Source of the DNA: a virus
Strand: one strand, 5' to 3'
Virus record (IMG/VR): IMGVR_UViG_3300024299_000919
Coordinates: 1-24,776 of that record
Length of the DNA: 24,776 nucleotides
Shown here in pieces: positions 15,154 through 22,578 of the stretch (its first letter is position 1; each line of letters begins with the position of its first letter). The notes under the pieces were generated by a model that saw only the letters and a list, made by a program, of their open reading frames with translations, was not told where the DNA came from and made no database searches. A program made the translations under genes and the position numbers.

Positions 15154-15344
15154 AGTGGCATCCACGAGAGTTTGGCGGTACACGTCGCAATCCCGATCAG
15201 GTCAAAAAGGATGGCTGGCAAGACCAGGGCATGTTGGCCGTGTCGGTTGAAGATGACCGGCTGACCTGGCCGGAGAAAGAACTAATCCGCCAACTGGGTG
15301 AGAAGCTCTATGGCAAGCGAAAGGAAGAAGCACATGGGCAATAA
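15150..15344 (+). CDS. Small phage protein of unknown function (64 aa)
   Basis: This short, charged protein (MKWHPREFGGTRRNPDQVKK start, helical KELIRQLGEKLYGKRKEEA end) has no recognised domain. Its ATG overlaps the resolvase stop by 4 nt, and its stop lies 11 nt inside the following gene, so it is translated as part of the operon. Alternative longer starts exist but would overlap the resolvase gene further. Confidence 0.75.
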   Translation: MKWHPREFGGTRRNPDQVKKDGWQDQGMLAVSVEDDRLTWPEKELIRQLGEKLYGKRKEEAHGQ

Positions 15345-15777
15345 TCACTGGACGGCACCGCTGGTGGAAGAACGCTTGGTTGAGGCCGCTGGTGTCTTGA
15401 AGCGGCTGCCTGAAGAAAGGGTGCAGGGGTATTTCTCAGCATGGCCAGATGTGGTCCATGATCTCAATGAGTCCTTTGGTTGGCATGATCCGGTGTTGCG
15501 CAGGCCTTGGCCCTCGCCGGGCTCCATTGACCGCATGGATGAGACAATGCAGTGGTTGCAGTGGTTAGATCCTGATGTGGCGAAGATCTGTTGGTTCAGA
15601 GCGGCAGGAAAACGGTGGAAAACCATCTGTTGGAAAGTCGGATTGCAACGAACAGCGGTCAACCAACGCTATCTTTTTGGTCATTGTGTCATAGCCTGGA
15701 GGCTTAACGGTCATAGGCTGCCAAGTAATCGTTCGCGCCGTGACGTGATTGCGATGGTCCAATCGGCGAAGCCGTAA
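15334..15777 (+). CDS. DUF6362-type phage protein
   Basis: This 147-aa protein has a conserved LVEERLVEAAGVLKRLPE opening, WPSPGSIDRMDETMQWLQWLDPDVAKICW in the middle, and a helix-turn-helix-like RWKTICWKVGLQRTAVNQRY near residues 95-115. I recall this arrangement as DUF6362, a family of alphaproteobacterial phage proteins. The HTH-like part suggests a late-gene regulator, possibly a DNA-binding activator of packaging and head genes. The ATG at 15334 has AAGGAAG upstream; it is preferred over the longer frame from 15298. It is the last gene before a non-coding gap with an inverted repeat. Confidence 0.8.
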   Translation: MGNNHWTAPLVEERLVEAAGVLKRLPEERVQGYFSAWPDVVHDLNESFGWHDPVLRRPWPSPGSIDRMDETMQWLQWLDPDVAKICWFRAAGKRWKTICWKVGLQRTAVNQRYLFGHCVIAWRLNGHRLPSNRSRRDVIAMVQSAKP

Positions 15778-15786
15778 GTAGTGGAT

Positions 15787-15811
15787 AAAAAGGTGTTCGG
15801 CGAACACTTTT
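15787..15811 (+). terminator. Inverted repeat, possible weak terminator
   Basis: GTGTTC (15793-15798) pairs with GAACAC (15802-15807) around a 3-nt loop. Flanking A-run and TTTT could extend the stem with one bulge. Only four T follow, then GC-rich sequence, so termination would be weak; it may instead be an operator. Confidence 0.4.
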
Positions 15812-15827
15812 CGCGCGGACAAAACCG

Positions 15828-15850
15828 GCTAAAAGGGGTATGTTTTTAGC
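15828..15850. repeat. 7-bp inverted repeat upstream of the thermonuclease gene
   Basis: GCTAAAA (15828-15834) and TTTTAGC (15844-15850) are separated by 9 nt, a size suiting a dimeric repressor site. The rest of the gap 15851-15944 shows no clear promoter. Confidence 0.4.
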
Positions 15851-15944
15851 TAACCTCAGGAGAGTTGGGCACGGGCGTTATTGCAGCACTGGACCGCTTT
15901 TCCTTGGAGGCATTTAATTTGTTATTTGAAGGTTTGTTTTGATC

Positions 15945-16634
15945 ATGCCAATTGGGTTGTCCCGTTCAATTTTGACGTTTGCACTGGCTGTCACTGTGGT
16001 GGCTGTTGCGTCGATCAGTGCCAAGGCTGACGTTGTTGGTCCGGCCAGGGTCGTTGACGGGGACACGCTAGAAATCACCGGCACAAAGATCCGGATGCAT
16101 GGCATCGATGCGCCTGAGAGCAAGCAAAGCTGTCTGGCAAATGGCAAAACCTATCGATGTGGTATGAAGGCTACGGAAGCTCTGAGCCAATTGATCGGTT
16201 CTTCCTCGGTTCGCTGTGAGGAGAAGGATCAGGATCGCTACGGTCGTGTGGTCGCAGAGTGTTTTGTTGGTCAGGTTAATCTCAATGCATCTCTTGTCAG
16301 CCAAGGCTGGGCGTTGGCCTACCGTCGTTATTCGATGGATTACGTTGGCGAGGAGACAGATGCTAACACCAAAAAACATGGGCTTTGGGCGGGAACGTTC
16401 ACAGCTCCTTGGGATTGGCGTAGAGGCAAGAGGCTTGCCGCCTTTCAACAACCGTCCACGTCTGTGAATGGCTGTGCGATCAAAGGCAACGTCAGCAGCA
16501 AAGGCTCAAAGATATTCCATGTGCCTGGCGGACGTTATTACGAACAAACACGCATTGACGAGGCCAAGGGCGAACGCTGGTTCTGCTCTGAAGCTGAGGC
16601 GAAAGTTGCTGGTTGGCGGCGATCAAAGCAATAA
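15945..16634 (+). CDS. Secreted thermonuclease (SNase) family protein with C-terminal sunset-like domain
   Basis: This 229-aa protein has an N-terminal signal peptide (hydrophobic ILTFALAVTVVAVASI, likely cut after AKA near residue 28). An SNase domain follows with VVDGDTLE (38-41), IRMHGIDAPES (R50, D55, E58) and DQDRYGRVV (R101), matching the catalytic Arg/Glu/Arg set of staphylococcal nuclease. The last 60 residues (from CAIKGN to AAGW-like VAGWRRS, with VPGGRYYEQT and GERWFCSEAEA) match the short domain often attached to bacterial thermonucleases. It should degrade nucleic acid in the periplasm or outside the cell. It is monocistronic between two non-coding gaps, as expected for a phage 'moron' gene. 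The ATG at 15945 has only a distant GAAGG. Confidence 0.88.
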   Translation: MPIGLSRSILTFALAVTVVAVASISAKADVVGPARVVDGDTLEITGTKIRMHGIDAPESKQSCLANGKTYRCGMKATEALSQLIGSSSVRCEEKDQDRYGRVVAECFVGQVNLNASLVSQGWALAYRRYSMDYVGEETDANTKKHGLWAGTFTAPWDWRRGKRLAAFQQPSTSVNGCAIKGNVSSKGSKIFHVPGGRYYEQTRIDEAKGERWFCSEAEAKVAGWRRSKQ

Positions 16635-16870
16635 ATGGGTCCTTCCTGGCCGATTTCCTATGCTGGGGGGCTCAGTCCGACAGTTTCCCAGTGACGTCCT
16701 GAAAAACACCATTTCGTTTCGTTTCAAATATCGCCCGAACCTGCTGAATCGCGGGCAGGAAGTGGCTTGAGCTGATTTTAGAAAAGTTGGTGGAAACGAA
16801 ATGGAACGCTGGGTCGTTTCGTTCCAAAGCGAAATGCGCTCCAAATTGATTAACTTTTGAAGAGAACACA
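16635..16870. promoter_or_regulatory. Dyad-rich leader upstream of the methyltransferase/packaging genes
   Basis: This 236-bp non-coding gap contains CATTTCG/CGAAATG three times (16710-16716, 16797-16803, 16830-16836). An 11-bp inverted repeat CATTTCGTTTC / GAAACGAAATG lies at 16710-16720 and 16793-16803, and a GGAACG/CGTTCC dyad at 16803-16808 and 16820-16825. These look like operators. I see no confident -35/-10 pair and no convincing gene on either strand. Confidence 0.5.
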
Positions 16871-18124
16871 TTGAACGCTCAAATCATCAACATCGGTGAC
16901 AAGGTCGAGATGATCGCCACTGGCGAACTCTCCTGCCACCCGGATAATCCGCGCCGGGGAAACGTCGATGAAATCAGGTCCAGCATTCGGAGCAATGGAT
17001 TTTACGGAGCGCTGGTCGTTCACAGATCAACGGGTCACATCCTTGCGGGCAACCACCGTTTCATGGCGGCCCAAGCGGAAGGGTTGGACAAGGTCCCGGT
17101 CATCTACGTGGATGCCAGCGATGATGATGCCAAAGCCATTCTGGTCGGAGACAACCGCCTTTCGGATTTAGCGGAAAATGATCCGGAACTTCTCGTCGCC
17201 TTGTTGCAAGCCATTCAATCTCGCGAACAAGGCCTGACCGGAACCGGTTATTCTGATGACGACCTTGCTGCACTATTGGCAGCCGGTATGGATGATGGAG
17301 AGGCGCTGGAGGGGGAAGACGATGTTCCCGATACGCCGGAAGATCCAATTTCCCGCCCCGGTGATTTGTGGGTTCTTGGTAACCACCGTTTAATTTGCGG
17401 TGATGCGACAATTGCCACCGACGTGGAGCGATTACTGGAAACGGTCAAACCGCTCCTCATGGTCACAGACCCGCCTTACGGTGTCGAATATGACCCGTCA
17501 TGGCGCAACAAGGCTGGTGCTGCGGGAACCAAGAGAACTGGTAAAGTTTTAAACGATGATCGTGCCGATTGGCGTGAAGCCTGGGCTTTGTTCCCGGGTG
17601 ACGTTGCGTATGTCTGGCACGGTGCATTGCATGCGGCGACTGTCGCTGAGAGCCTTGAGGAATCGGGCTTTAAAGTCCGCTCGCAGATCATCTGGGCCAA
17701 GGAAAGATTGGTTTTGAGTCGTGGTGATTACCACTGGCAACATGAACCCTGCTGGTATGCGGTCAAAAAAACAGGCAAGGGTCACTGGGCTGGTGATCGT
17801 AAGCAGACAACGCTCTGGCAGATATCCAGCCGGGATCAGGACGCAAAAACTGTTCATGGAACCCAAAAACCTGTCGAATGTATGCGCCGCCCCATTTTAA
17901 ACAATTCAAGTCCCGGTCAAGCTGTCTACGAACCCTTCATGGGATCTGGCACCACGTTGATCGCCGCTGAAAGTACGGGTCGCGTTTGCTATGGCTCTGA
18001 ACTGAGCCCGGCCTATGTGGACGTGGCAGTTTTACGTTGGCAAAAAATTACAGGAGGAAAAGCAATGCTGAATGGCGATGGCCGTTCGTTTGATGAGATC
18101 AAGGAAGGGAAGGCCGCAGCATGA
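16871..18124 (+). CDS. ParB-like domain fused to DNA methyltransferase
   Basis: This 417-aa fusion has a ParB/Srx-type N-terminal domain (HPDNPRRG, then ILAGNHRFMAA at 57-67). A methyltransferase follows with catalytic DPPY (200-203) and the AdoMet-binding FMGSGTT (356-362). With DPPY before FxGxG this is the beta order seen in N6-adenine and N4-cytosine DNA methylases. Such fusions are common in phages and probably modify phage DNA against host restriction or affect packaging or timing. No restriction endonuclease lies nearby, so it is an orphan enzyme. The start is a TTG at 16871 with GAAGAG 6 nt upstream; the next ATG (residue 14) would trim the ParB-like domain. It ends in ATGA overlap with the membrane protein gene. 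Confidence 0.9.
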   Translation: MNAQIINIGDKVEMIATGELSCHPDNPRRGNVDEIRSSIRSNGFYGALVVHRSTGHILAGNHRFMAAQAEGLDKVPVIYVDASDDDAKAILVGDNRLSDLAENDPELLVALLQAIQSREQGLTGTGYSDDDLAALLAAGMDDGEALEGEDDVPDTPEDPISRPGDLWVLGNHRLICGDATIATDVERLLETVKPLLMVTDPPYGVEYDPSWRNKAGAAGTKRTGKVLNDDRADWREAWALFPGDVAYVWHGALHAATVAESLEESGFKVRSQIIWAKERLVLSRGDYHWQHEPCWYAVKKTGKGHWAGDRKQTTLWQISSRDQDAKTVHGTQKPVECMRRPILNNSSPGQAVYEPFMGSGTTLIAAESTGRVCYGSELSPAYVDVAVLRWQKITGGKAMLNGDGRSFDEIKEGKAAA

Positions 18125-18348
18125 GACAGTCAAGACGGATGTCATTATTGGAATCATTGATCAATGTGGCCGTTGGATACGGCGTCGCCGTATTAGCCCA
18201 GGTTATGATTTTTCCCCTGTTCGGCCTTGAGGTTGCGCTGTCTGACAATCTTGCTATCGGCGCGATCTTCACAGCCATATCGATTGTGCGCAGCTATACC
18301 CTGCGCCGGGTGTTTGAAGAAATTCGGGTTCGCAGGGTCTGGGCCTGA
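18121..18348 (+). CDS. DUF7220-type small membrane protein
   Basis: This 75-aa protein has two hydrophobic segments, LINVAVGYGVAVLAQVMIFP (about residues 13-32) and a second around LAIGAIFTAISIV, ending in a basic RRVFEEIRVRR tail. It is a small inner-membrane protein of the DUF7220 type found in alphaproteobacterial phages. It is coupled by ATGA overlap to the methyltransferase gene and lies just before the terminase genes. Its role is unknown. Confidence 0.8.
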   Translation: MRQSRRMSLLESLINVAVGYGVAVLAQVMIFPLFGLEVALSDNLAIGAIFTAISIVRSYTLRRVFEEIRVRRVWA

Positions 18349-18372
18349 CATTAAGCCCGGTCACATCATTAT

Positions 18373-18951
18373 ATGTCTGACAATACCCAGCCCATCTCGG
18401 TGATTACGAGCTTGCTCGACCTATCCGAAAGACGGGTGCAACAGCTATCGCGGGCAGGGGTTATTCCGAAAGCAGCGCGAGGCCGGTACGAGCTGATTGG
18501 ATCGGTCCGTGGCTACATTCGACATTTGCGCGACATCAATATTAAAAGCGAGACGGGGACCGTTGATTACGGCACCGAGCGCGCAAGGTTGGTTAAAGCC
18601 AAGGCTGATTTAGCCGAAATGGAAGCCTCACAAATGCGGGGAGACCTGCTTCTCGCACCTGACGTAACGGCGGCCTGGACGGAGATCGTGGCGCTGATGC
18701 GAGCGCGGCTGCTGGTGCTGCCTGATAAAATCGCGCCGGTGGTTCATGAAACGACAAGCCTCAACGAAACAAGGGACGTCCTCAAAAAGGCGGTCTACGA
18801 AATCCTCACGGAAATCGCCGCCACAGACGTTGAAATCTTGCCTCACACTGATGGGAACACCAGCGTTGAGGAAGGCGGTGAAAAACGCCTGCAAAGTGGC
18901 GGCACCACCGCCGGACCTGACGATCAGCCAGTGGGCGGATCAAAATCGTAG
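18373..18951 (+). CDS. Terminase small subunit (Nu1-like)
   Basis: This 192-aa protein has an N-terminal winged HTH (LLDLSERRVQQLSRAGVIPK, then RYELIGSVRGYIRHLRD). A helical region ERARLVKAKADLAEMEASQMRGDLL and an oligomerisation segment follow, as in lambda Nu1 (181 aa). It recognises the packaging site and recruits the large subunit. No strong ribosome site precedes the ATG. The large-subunit gene starts inside its 3' end. The tail is Gly/Ser-rich and probably disordered. Confidence 0.9.
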   Translation: MSDNTQPISVITSLLDLSERRVQQLSRAGVIPKAARGRYELIGSVRGYIRHLRDINIKSETGTVDYGTERARLVKAKADLAEMEASQMRGDLLLAPDVTAAWTEIVALMRARLLVLPDKIAPVVHETTSLNETRDVLKKAVYEILTEIAATDVEILPHTDGNTSVEEGGEKRLQSGGTTAGPDDQPVGGSKS

Positions 18952-20785
18952 ACTGAGCTCTGAAGCGAGTGCCGAGCCCGGTCAATGGATGACGGATCGC
19001 GCTGAATATCAGCGCGGCATCATGGAAGCTATTTCTGATCCCTCGGTGGAAACCGTGGTGGTCAAGACATCTGCACAGGTCGGTAAAACCGAGTGCATCC
19101 TAAATGCGGTTGGCTATTACGTTGATCAGGATCCATCGCCGATCATGGTGGTGATGCCGACGGAACGAGACGCAGAGACATGGTCAAAGGACCGTTTTGC
19201 CCCAATGGCGCGCGATACGCCGTGCCTGCGCGGCAAACTGTCTGATCCTAAATCGCGGGATGGATCGAACAAGATCCTGCATAAGAAATTTGGTGGCGGT
19301 CACCTGACTATCGTCGGTGCCAATGCACCATCGGGTTTGGCCATGCGCCCGATCCGCATTTTGCTTTGTGATGAGGTGGATCGGTATCCGGCCAGCGCTG
19401 GTGCCGAAGGTGACCCGGTCAATTTGGCCAAAAAAAGAACCGTCACCTTCTGGAACAGAAAGATGGTTATGGTCTCGACCCCGACCATCAAAGGAGTGAG
19501 CCGAATTGATGCGGCCTGGGAAGAAAGTGACAAACGCCGGTATTGGGTGCCGTGCCCCGATTGTGGGGAACATCAGATCCTGCGCTGGGAGCAAGTCCGC
19601 TGGGATAAAGACGCGACAGGAAAACATCTGCCCGAGAGCGCCCATTATGTTTGCGAACAATGCGGCACACTTTGGAAAGACGCCAAACGCGGTGGGGCCA
19701 TCCGTCTCGGCGAATGGAGAGCGGAAAAACCTTTTGCCAAGATTGCCGGGTTTCATCTGAACGAGATTTACTCACCATGGGTCAAGCTGGAAGAGATGGT
19801 TCGCACCTTTCTTTCCGCCAAGGAACACGGTGAGGAAGCCATGAAGACATTTATCAACACGTCGTTGGGGGAAGTCTTCGAAATCCGGGGCGAGGCTCCG
19901 GAATGGGAGCGCATTTACAATCGCCGTGAGGAATATCCTATCGGCGTGGTGCCGGAAGGTGGGCTGTTTTTGACAGCTGGTGCCGATGTGCAGCGTGATC
20001 GCATTGAGGTCGAGGTGATTGCCTGGGGCCGTAAACGGGAAAGCTGGTCGTTAGATTACCGGGTTCTCCATGGTGATACGGCCAAGACGGGTGTTTGGAA
20101 CAAATTGAGCGCCATGCTGGAAGAACGGTTTCCCCATACGGAAACCGGCGCTGGCATGATGATTGATCGTATGGCCGTTGATTCTGGCTATGCCACCCAG
20201 CAAGTTTATGCCTGGTCGCGGACGGCTCCATTGGGGCGCGTCATGCCCATCAAGGGCGTTGATAAAAGCCGTTTCCCCATACAGGGGCCCAGTGATGTCG
20301 AAGTAAAGATCGGCAAGCGAAAACGCAAACGTGGAGCCAAGCTGTGGACGGTCTGTGGACCGGTGTTTAAAGCAGAGCTCTATGGTGATCTGCGTAAGGA
20401 CCCGCCTGAAGAGGAAGAAGAGTTTCCGCCGGGATACTGCCATTTTCCACAGTATGACCCGGAATATTTTAAGCAATTGACCGCCGAGCAGGCTGTCACC
20501 CGGGTCAAGAAAAACGGGTTTGCTGTTATCGAATGGCAAAAAACCCGTGAGCGTAACGAGGCGCTGGATTGTCGGGTCTATGCCCGAGCTGCTGCTGAAT
20601 ATGATCTGGTGCGTCTAACCGAGCGTGTTGCCCGTAACAAGGAACGAAAGCTCGAGGAAAACGCCAAGGAAAATAACAAGGACGGCTTGGCCAAAACGAA
20701 ACGATCTCTGTCCTTGCCGGAGACGGAAGCCGACACATCATCGCGTTGGGCAGATCCTATTTTGTCCGATGATCCCTGGCTCTAA
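18851..20785 (+). CDS. Terminase large subunit (GpA family)
   Basis: This DNA packaging motor of 644 aa compares with 641 aa for lambda gpA. Walker A-like TSAQVGKT is at 73-80, Walker B ILLCDEVD at 170-177, a zinc-binding CPDC...CEQC at 235-271, and the nuclease-domain acidic motifs GADVQRDR (D379) and DSGY (D444). It cuts concatemers and pumps DNA into proheads. The frame is open from 18746, but the ATG at 18851 is the first start giving a normal N-terminus. A GTG at 18878 with GAGGAAGG just upstream is an equally good alternative. It overlaps the small-subunit gene by about 100 nt, an arrangement that couples expression. Confidence 0.94.
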   Translation: MGTPALRKAVKNACKVAAPPPDLTISQWADQNRRLSSEASAEPGQWMTDRAEYQRGIMEAISDPSVETVVVKTSAQVGKTECILNAVGYYVDQDPSPIMVVMPTERDAETWSKDRFAPMARDTPCLRGKLSDPKSRDGSNKILHKKFGGGHLTIVGANAPSGLAMRPIRILLCDEVDRYPASAGAEGDPVNLAKKRTVTFWNRKMVMVSTPTIKGVSRIDAAWEESDKRRYWVPCPDCGEHQILRWEQVRWDKDATGKHLPESAHYVCEQCGTLWKDAKRGGAIRLGEWRAEKPFAKIAGFHLNEIYSPWVKLEEMVRTFLSAKEHGEEAMKTFINTSLGEVFEIRGEAPEWERIYNRREEYPIGVVPEGGLFLTAGADVQRDRIEVEVIAWGRKRESWSLDYRVLHGDTAKTGVWNKLSAMLEERFPHTETGAGMMIDRMAVDSGYATQQVYAWSRTAPLGRVMPIKGVDKSRFPIQGPSDVEVKIGKRKRKRGAKLWTVCGPVFKAELYGDLRKDPPEEEEEFPPGYCHFPQYDPEYFKQLTAEQAVTRVKKNGFAVIEWQKTRERNEALDCRVYARAAAEYDLVRLTERVARNKERKLEENAKENNKDGLAKTKRSLSLPETEADTSSRWADPILSDDPWL

Positions 20786-20799
20786 ACAGGCTTTAGATA

Positions 20800-21027
20800 A
20801 TGACTGAATTAACAACATTGGAAACCCGGCTTACGGAAGCCGAGGCTGCTCTGCATGTGCTTGCCACGGGCGGTCAACGCCAAGTCGTCGATATCGGCAC
20901 CGGAGGCCGCGTTGCCTATACGGCGGCCAATGTTGCTGAGATGCGACTTTATATCGCCGGTCTCAAAAACCAGATCGCCAAACTTAAGGGTCTGTCCAAG
21001 CGGGCTCCTATCTACGTGGAATTTTAA
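20800..21027 (+). CDS. gpW-like head-tail joining protein
   Basis: This 75-aa protein has the gpW pattern: ETRLTEAEAALHVLATGGQRQVVDIGTGGRVAYTAANVAEMRLYI split by a beta hairpin, then a C-terminal helix. It resembles lambda gpW (68 aa), which closes the portal after packaging so that tails can attach. It lies between terminase and portal as in lambda, and its TAA is directly followed by the portal ATG. Confidence 0.87.
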   Translation: MTELTTLETRLTEAEAALHVLATGGQRQVVDIGTGGRVAYTAANVAEMRLYIAGLKNQIAKLKGLSKRAPIYVEF

Positions 21028-22578
21028 ATGCTCCAACGATTGCGTTCCTTCATCTCGCGGCCAAAGGCTCATGCGGGAGCCCATCATGGTGCCTCGACCA
21101 CGGACCGGGAGACTGCCTCCTGGCTGCCATCATTTGGATCGGCGGATGCGGACCTGCTGGATGATTTGCCCATGCTGCGGGCGCGCAATCGTGATTTGGC
21201 AATTAATAATGGCATTGCTTCGGGTGCAATCCAAACCATCACCGACAATGTGGTCGGCACGGGATTTAGATTATCGGCCAAGCCGGATTATCGGGCGCTG
21301 GGTCGTGACAAAGTTTGGGCTGACGAATGGAGCAACCAGATTGAAGCCCTGTGGCGAACCTGGGCGGATGGAACCGATTGTGATGCCGGGCGAACGTTGA
21401 ATTTTGCCGGTCTCACCCAGTTGGTGTTCCGTTCTGGATTGTTGAACGGTGAAGCCATGGCTCTTCCCTTGTGGTTGCCTGGTGACGGACCGTTCGCTAC
21501 CCGCATTCAGATAATTGAGGCCGACCGACTGTCAACGCCACCGCATAAAAGTGATGGCAAAGGAATGCGCGCCGGTATCGAAGTTAATGCCTACGGTGCG
21601 CCGCAGGCTTATTGGATCAAGAAAACCCATCCTGGTGATCATTTTGCCTGGGCGGCCACTGCCGAAGATTGGCAGCGCGTGCCTGCCTTTACGCGGTGGG
21701 GTCGCCATCGGGTTATTCATGTCCATGATAAGGAACGTACCGGACAGACCCGGGGAAAGCCTCTGTTCTCTGCAGTGATGAAGCAGTTTCGCATGCTGGA
21801 TAAATACCAAAGCAGCGAACTGCAGGCTGCTGTTATTAACGCCATGATTGCGGCCTTCATTGAAACGCCCATGGATCAGGACAGCATTGTCGAGATGTTC
21901 GGTGGTGACGCCGATCAATATATGCAGGACCGCAACGCCTATATCAAAAACCGTGTCCGTCTCAAAGGTGGAGCGGTTATGCCGTTGTTTCCGGGAGACA
22001 AACTGTCGTCATTTGCGCCGTCGCGTCCGGCAGATGGTTTCGCGCCTTTTGTTGAGGCCATGTCCCGTCATGTGGCGGCGGCGTTGCATATGCCCTACGA
22101 GCTTTTGCTCAAAGATTTTAGCAAGACCAATTACTCCAGTGCCAGGGCGGCATTATTGGAAGCCTGGCGGTTTTTCAATGGCCGTCGGCAATGGCTGTCA
22201 GCCCATTGGACACAACCTGTTTATGAACTCTGGCTCGAAGAAGTCATCGAGGCCGGGTTGATCGAAGCCCCTGATTTTTACGAACATCGCCGAGCTTATG
22301 CCCGATCCCGTTGGATTGGGCCAGGTCGGGGGTGGGTGGATCCGGTCAAAGAAGCAAAGGCTGCTCAGACCCGCATGGATATCGGAGTTTCGACCCTCGA
22401 AAACGAATGCGCCGAGCAAGGTCTCGACTGGGAAGAAGTTCTGGAACAGCGGGCGCGGGAGCGTGAACGCATGACCGAGCTTGGCTTATTGGGTGCGGCA
22501 GATGTTGTATCCGGGCAACCGTTTGTGGAGGAAGCACCCGATCAAGAATTAGGTCACGTTAAGGAAGCAAAATCATGA
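21028..22578 (+). CDS. Phage portal protein (lambda gpB family)
   Basis: This 516-aa protein compares with 533 aa for lambda gpB. Typical features are RARNRDLAINNGIASGAIQT near the N-terminus, a hydrophobic VVGTGFRL start of the core, GEAMALPLWLPGDGPFATRIQIIEADRLSTP, and YELLLKDFSKTNYSSARAAL in the crown/stem region. It forms the dodecameric ring through which DNA enters the head. The ATG immediately follows the gpW stop, and the C-terminus overlaps the protease gene by 4 nt. Confidence 0.94.
   Translation: MLQRLRSFISRPKAHAGAHHGASTTDRETASWLPSFGSADADLLDDLPMLRARNRDLAINNGIASGAIQTITDNVVGTGFRLSAKPDYRALGRDKVWADEWSNQIEALWRTWADGTDCDAGRTLNFAGLTQLVFRSGLLNGEAMALPLWLPGDGPFATRIQIIEADRLSTPPHKSDGKGMRAGIEVNAYGAPQAYWIKKTHPGDHFAWAATAEDWQRVPAFTRWGRHRVIHVHDKERTGQTRGKPLFSAVMKQFRMLDKYQSSELQAAVINAMIAAFIETPMDQDSIVEMFGGDADQYMQDRNAYIKNRVRLKGGAVMPLFPGDKLSSFAPSRPADGFAPFVEAMSRHVAAALHMPYELLLKDFSKTNYSSARAALLEAWRFFNGRRQWLSAHWTQPVYELWLEEVIEAGLIEAPDFYEHRRAYARSRWIGPGRGWVDPVKEAKAAQTRMDIGVSTLENECAEQGLDWEEVLEQRARERERMTELGLLGAADVVSGQPFVEEAPDQELGHVKEAKS

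Noticed and set aside
15787-15811. LexA/SOS box at the GTGTTC/GAACAC dyad
   Set aside because: The spacing does not fit the direct GTTC-N7-GTTC site usual in alphaproteobacteria; kept only as an inverted repeat.
16623-16871. Minus-strand frames of 82 and 65 codons in the gap before the methyltransferase
   Set aside because: No ribosome site or recognisable domain, opposite to all neighbours, and lying over the dyad-rich leader.
16871-18124. Restriction-modification system
   Set aside because: No adjacent endonuclease gene; the ParB fusion and overlap with phage genes indicate an orphan phage methylase.
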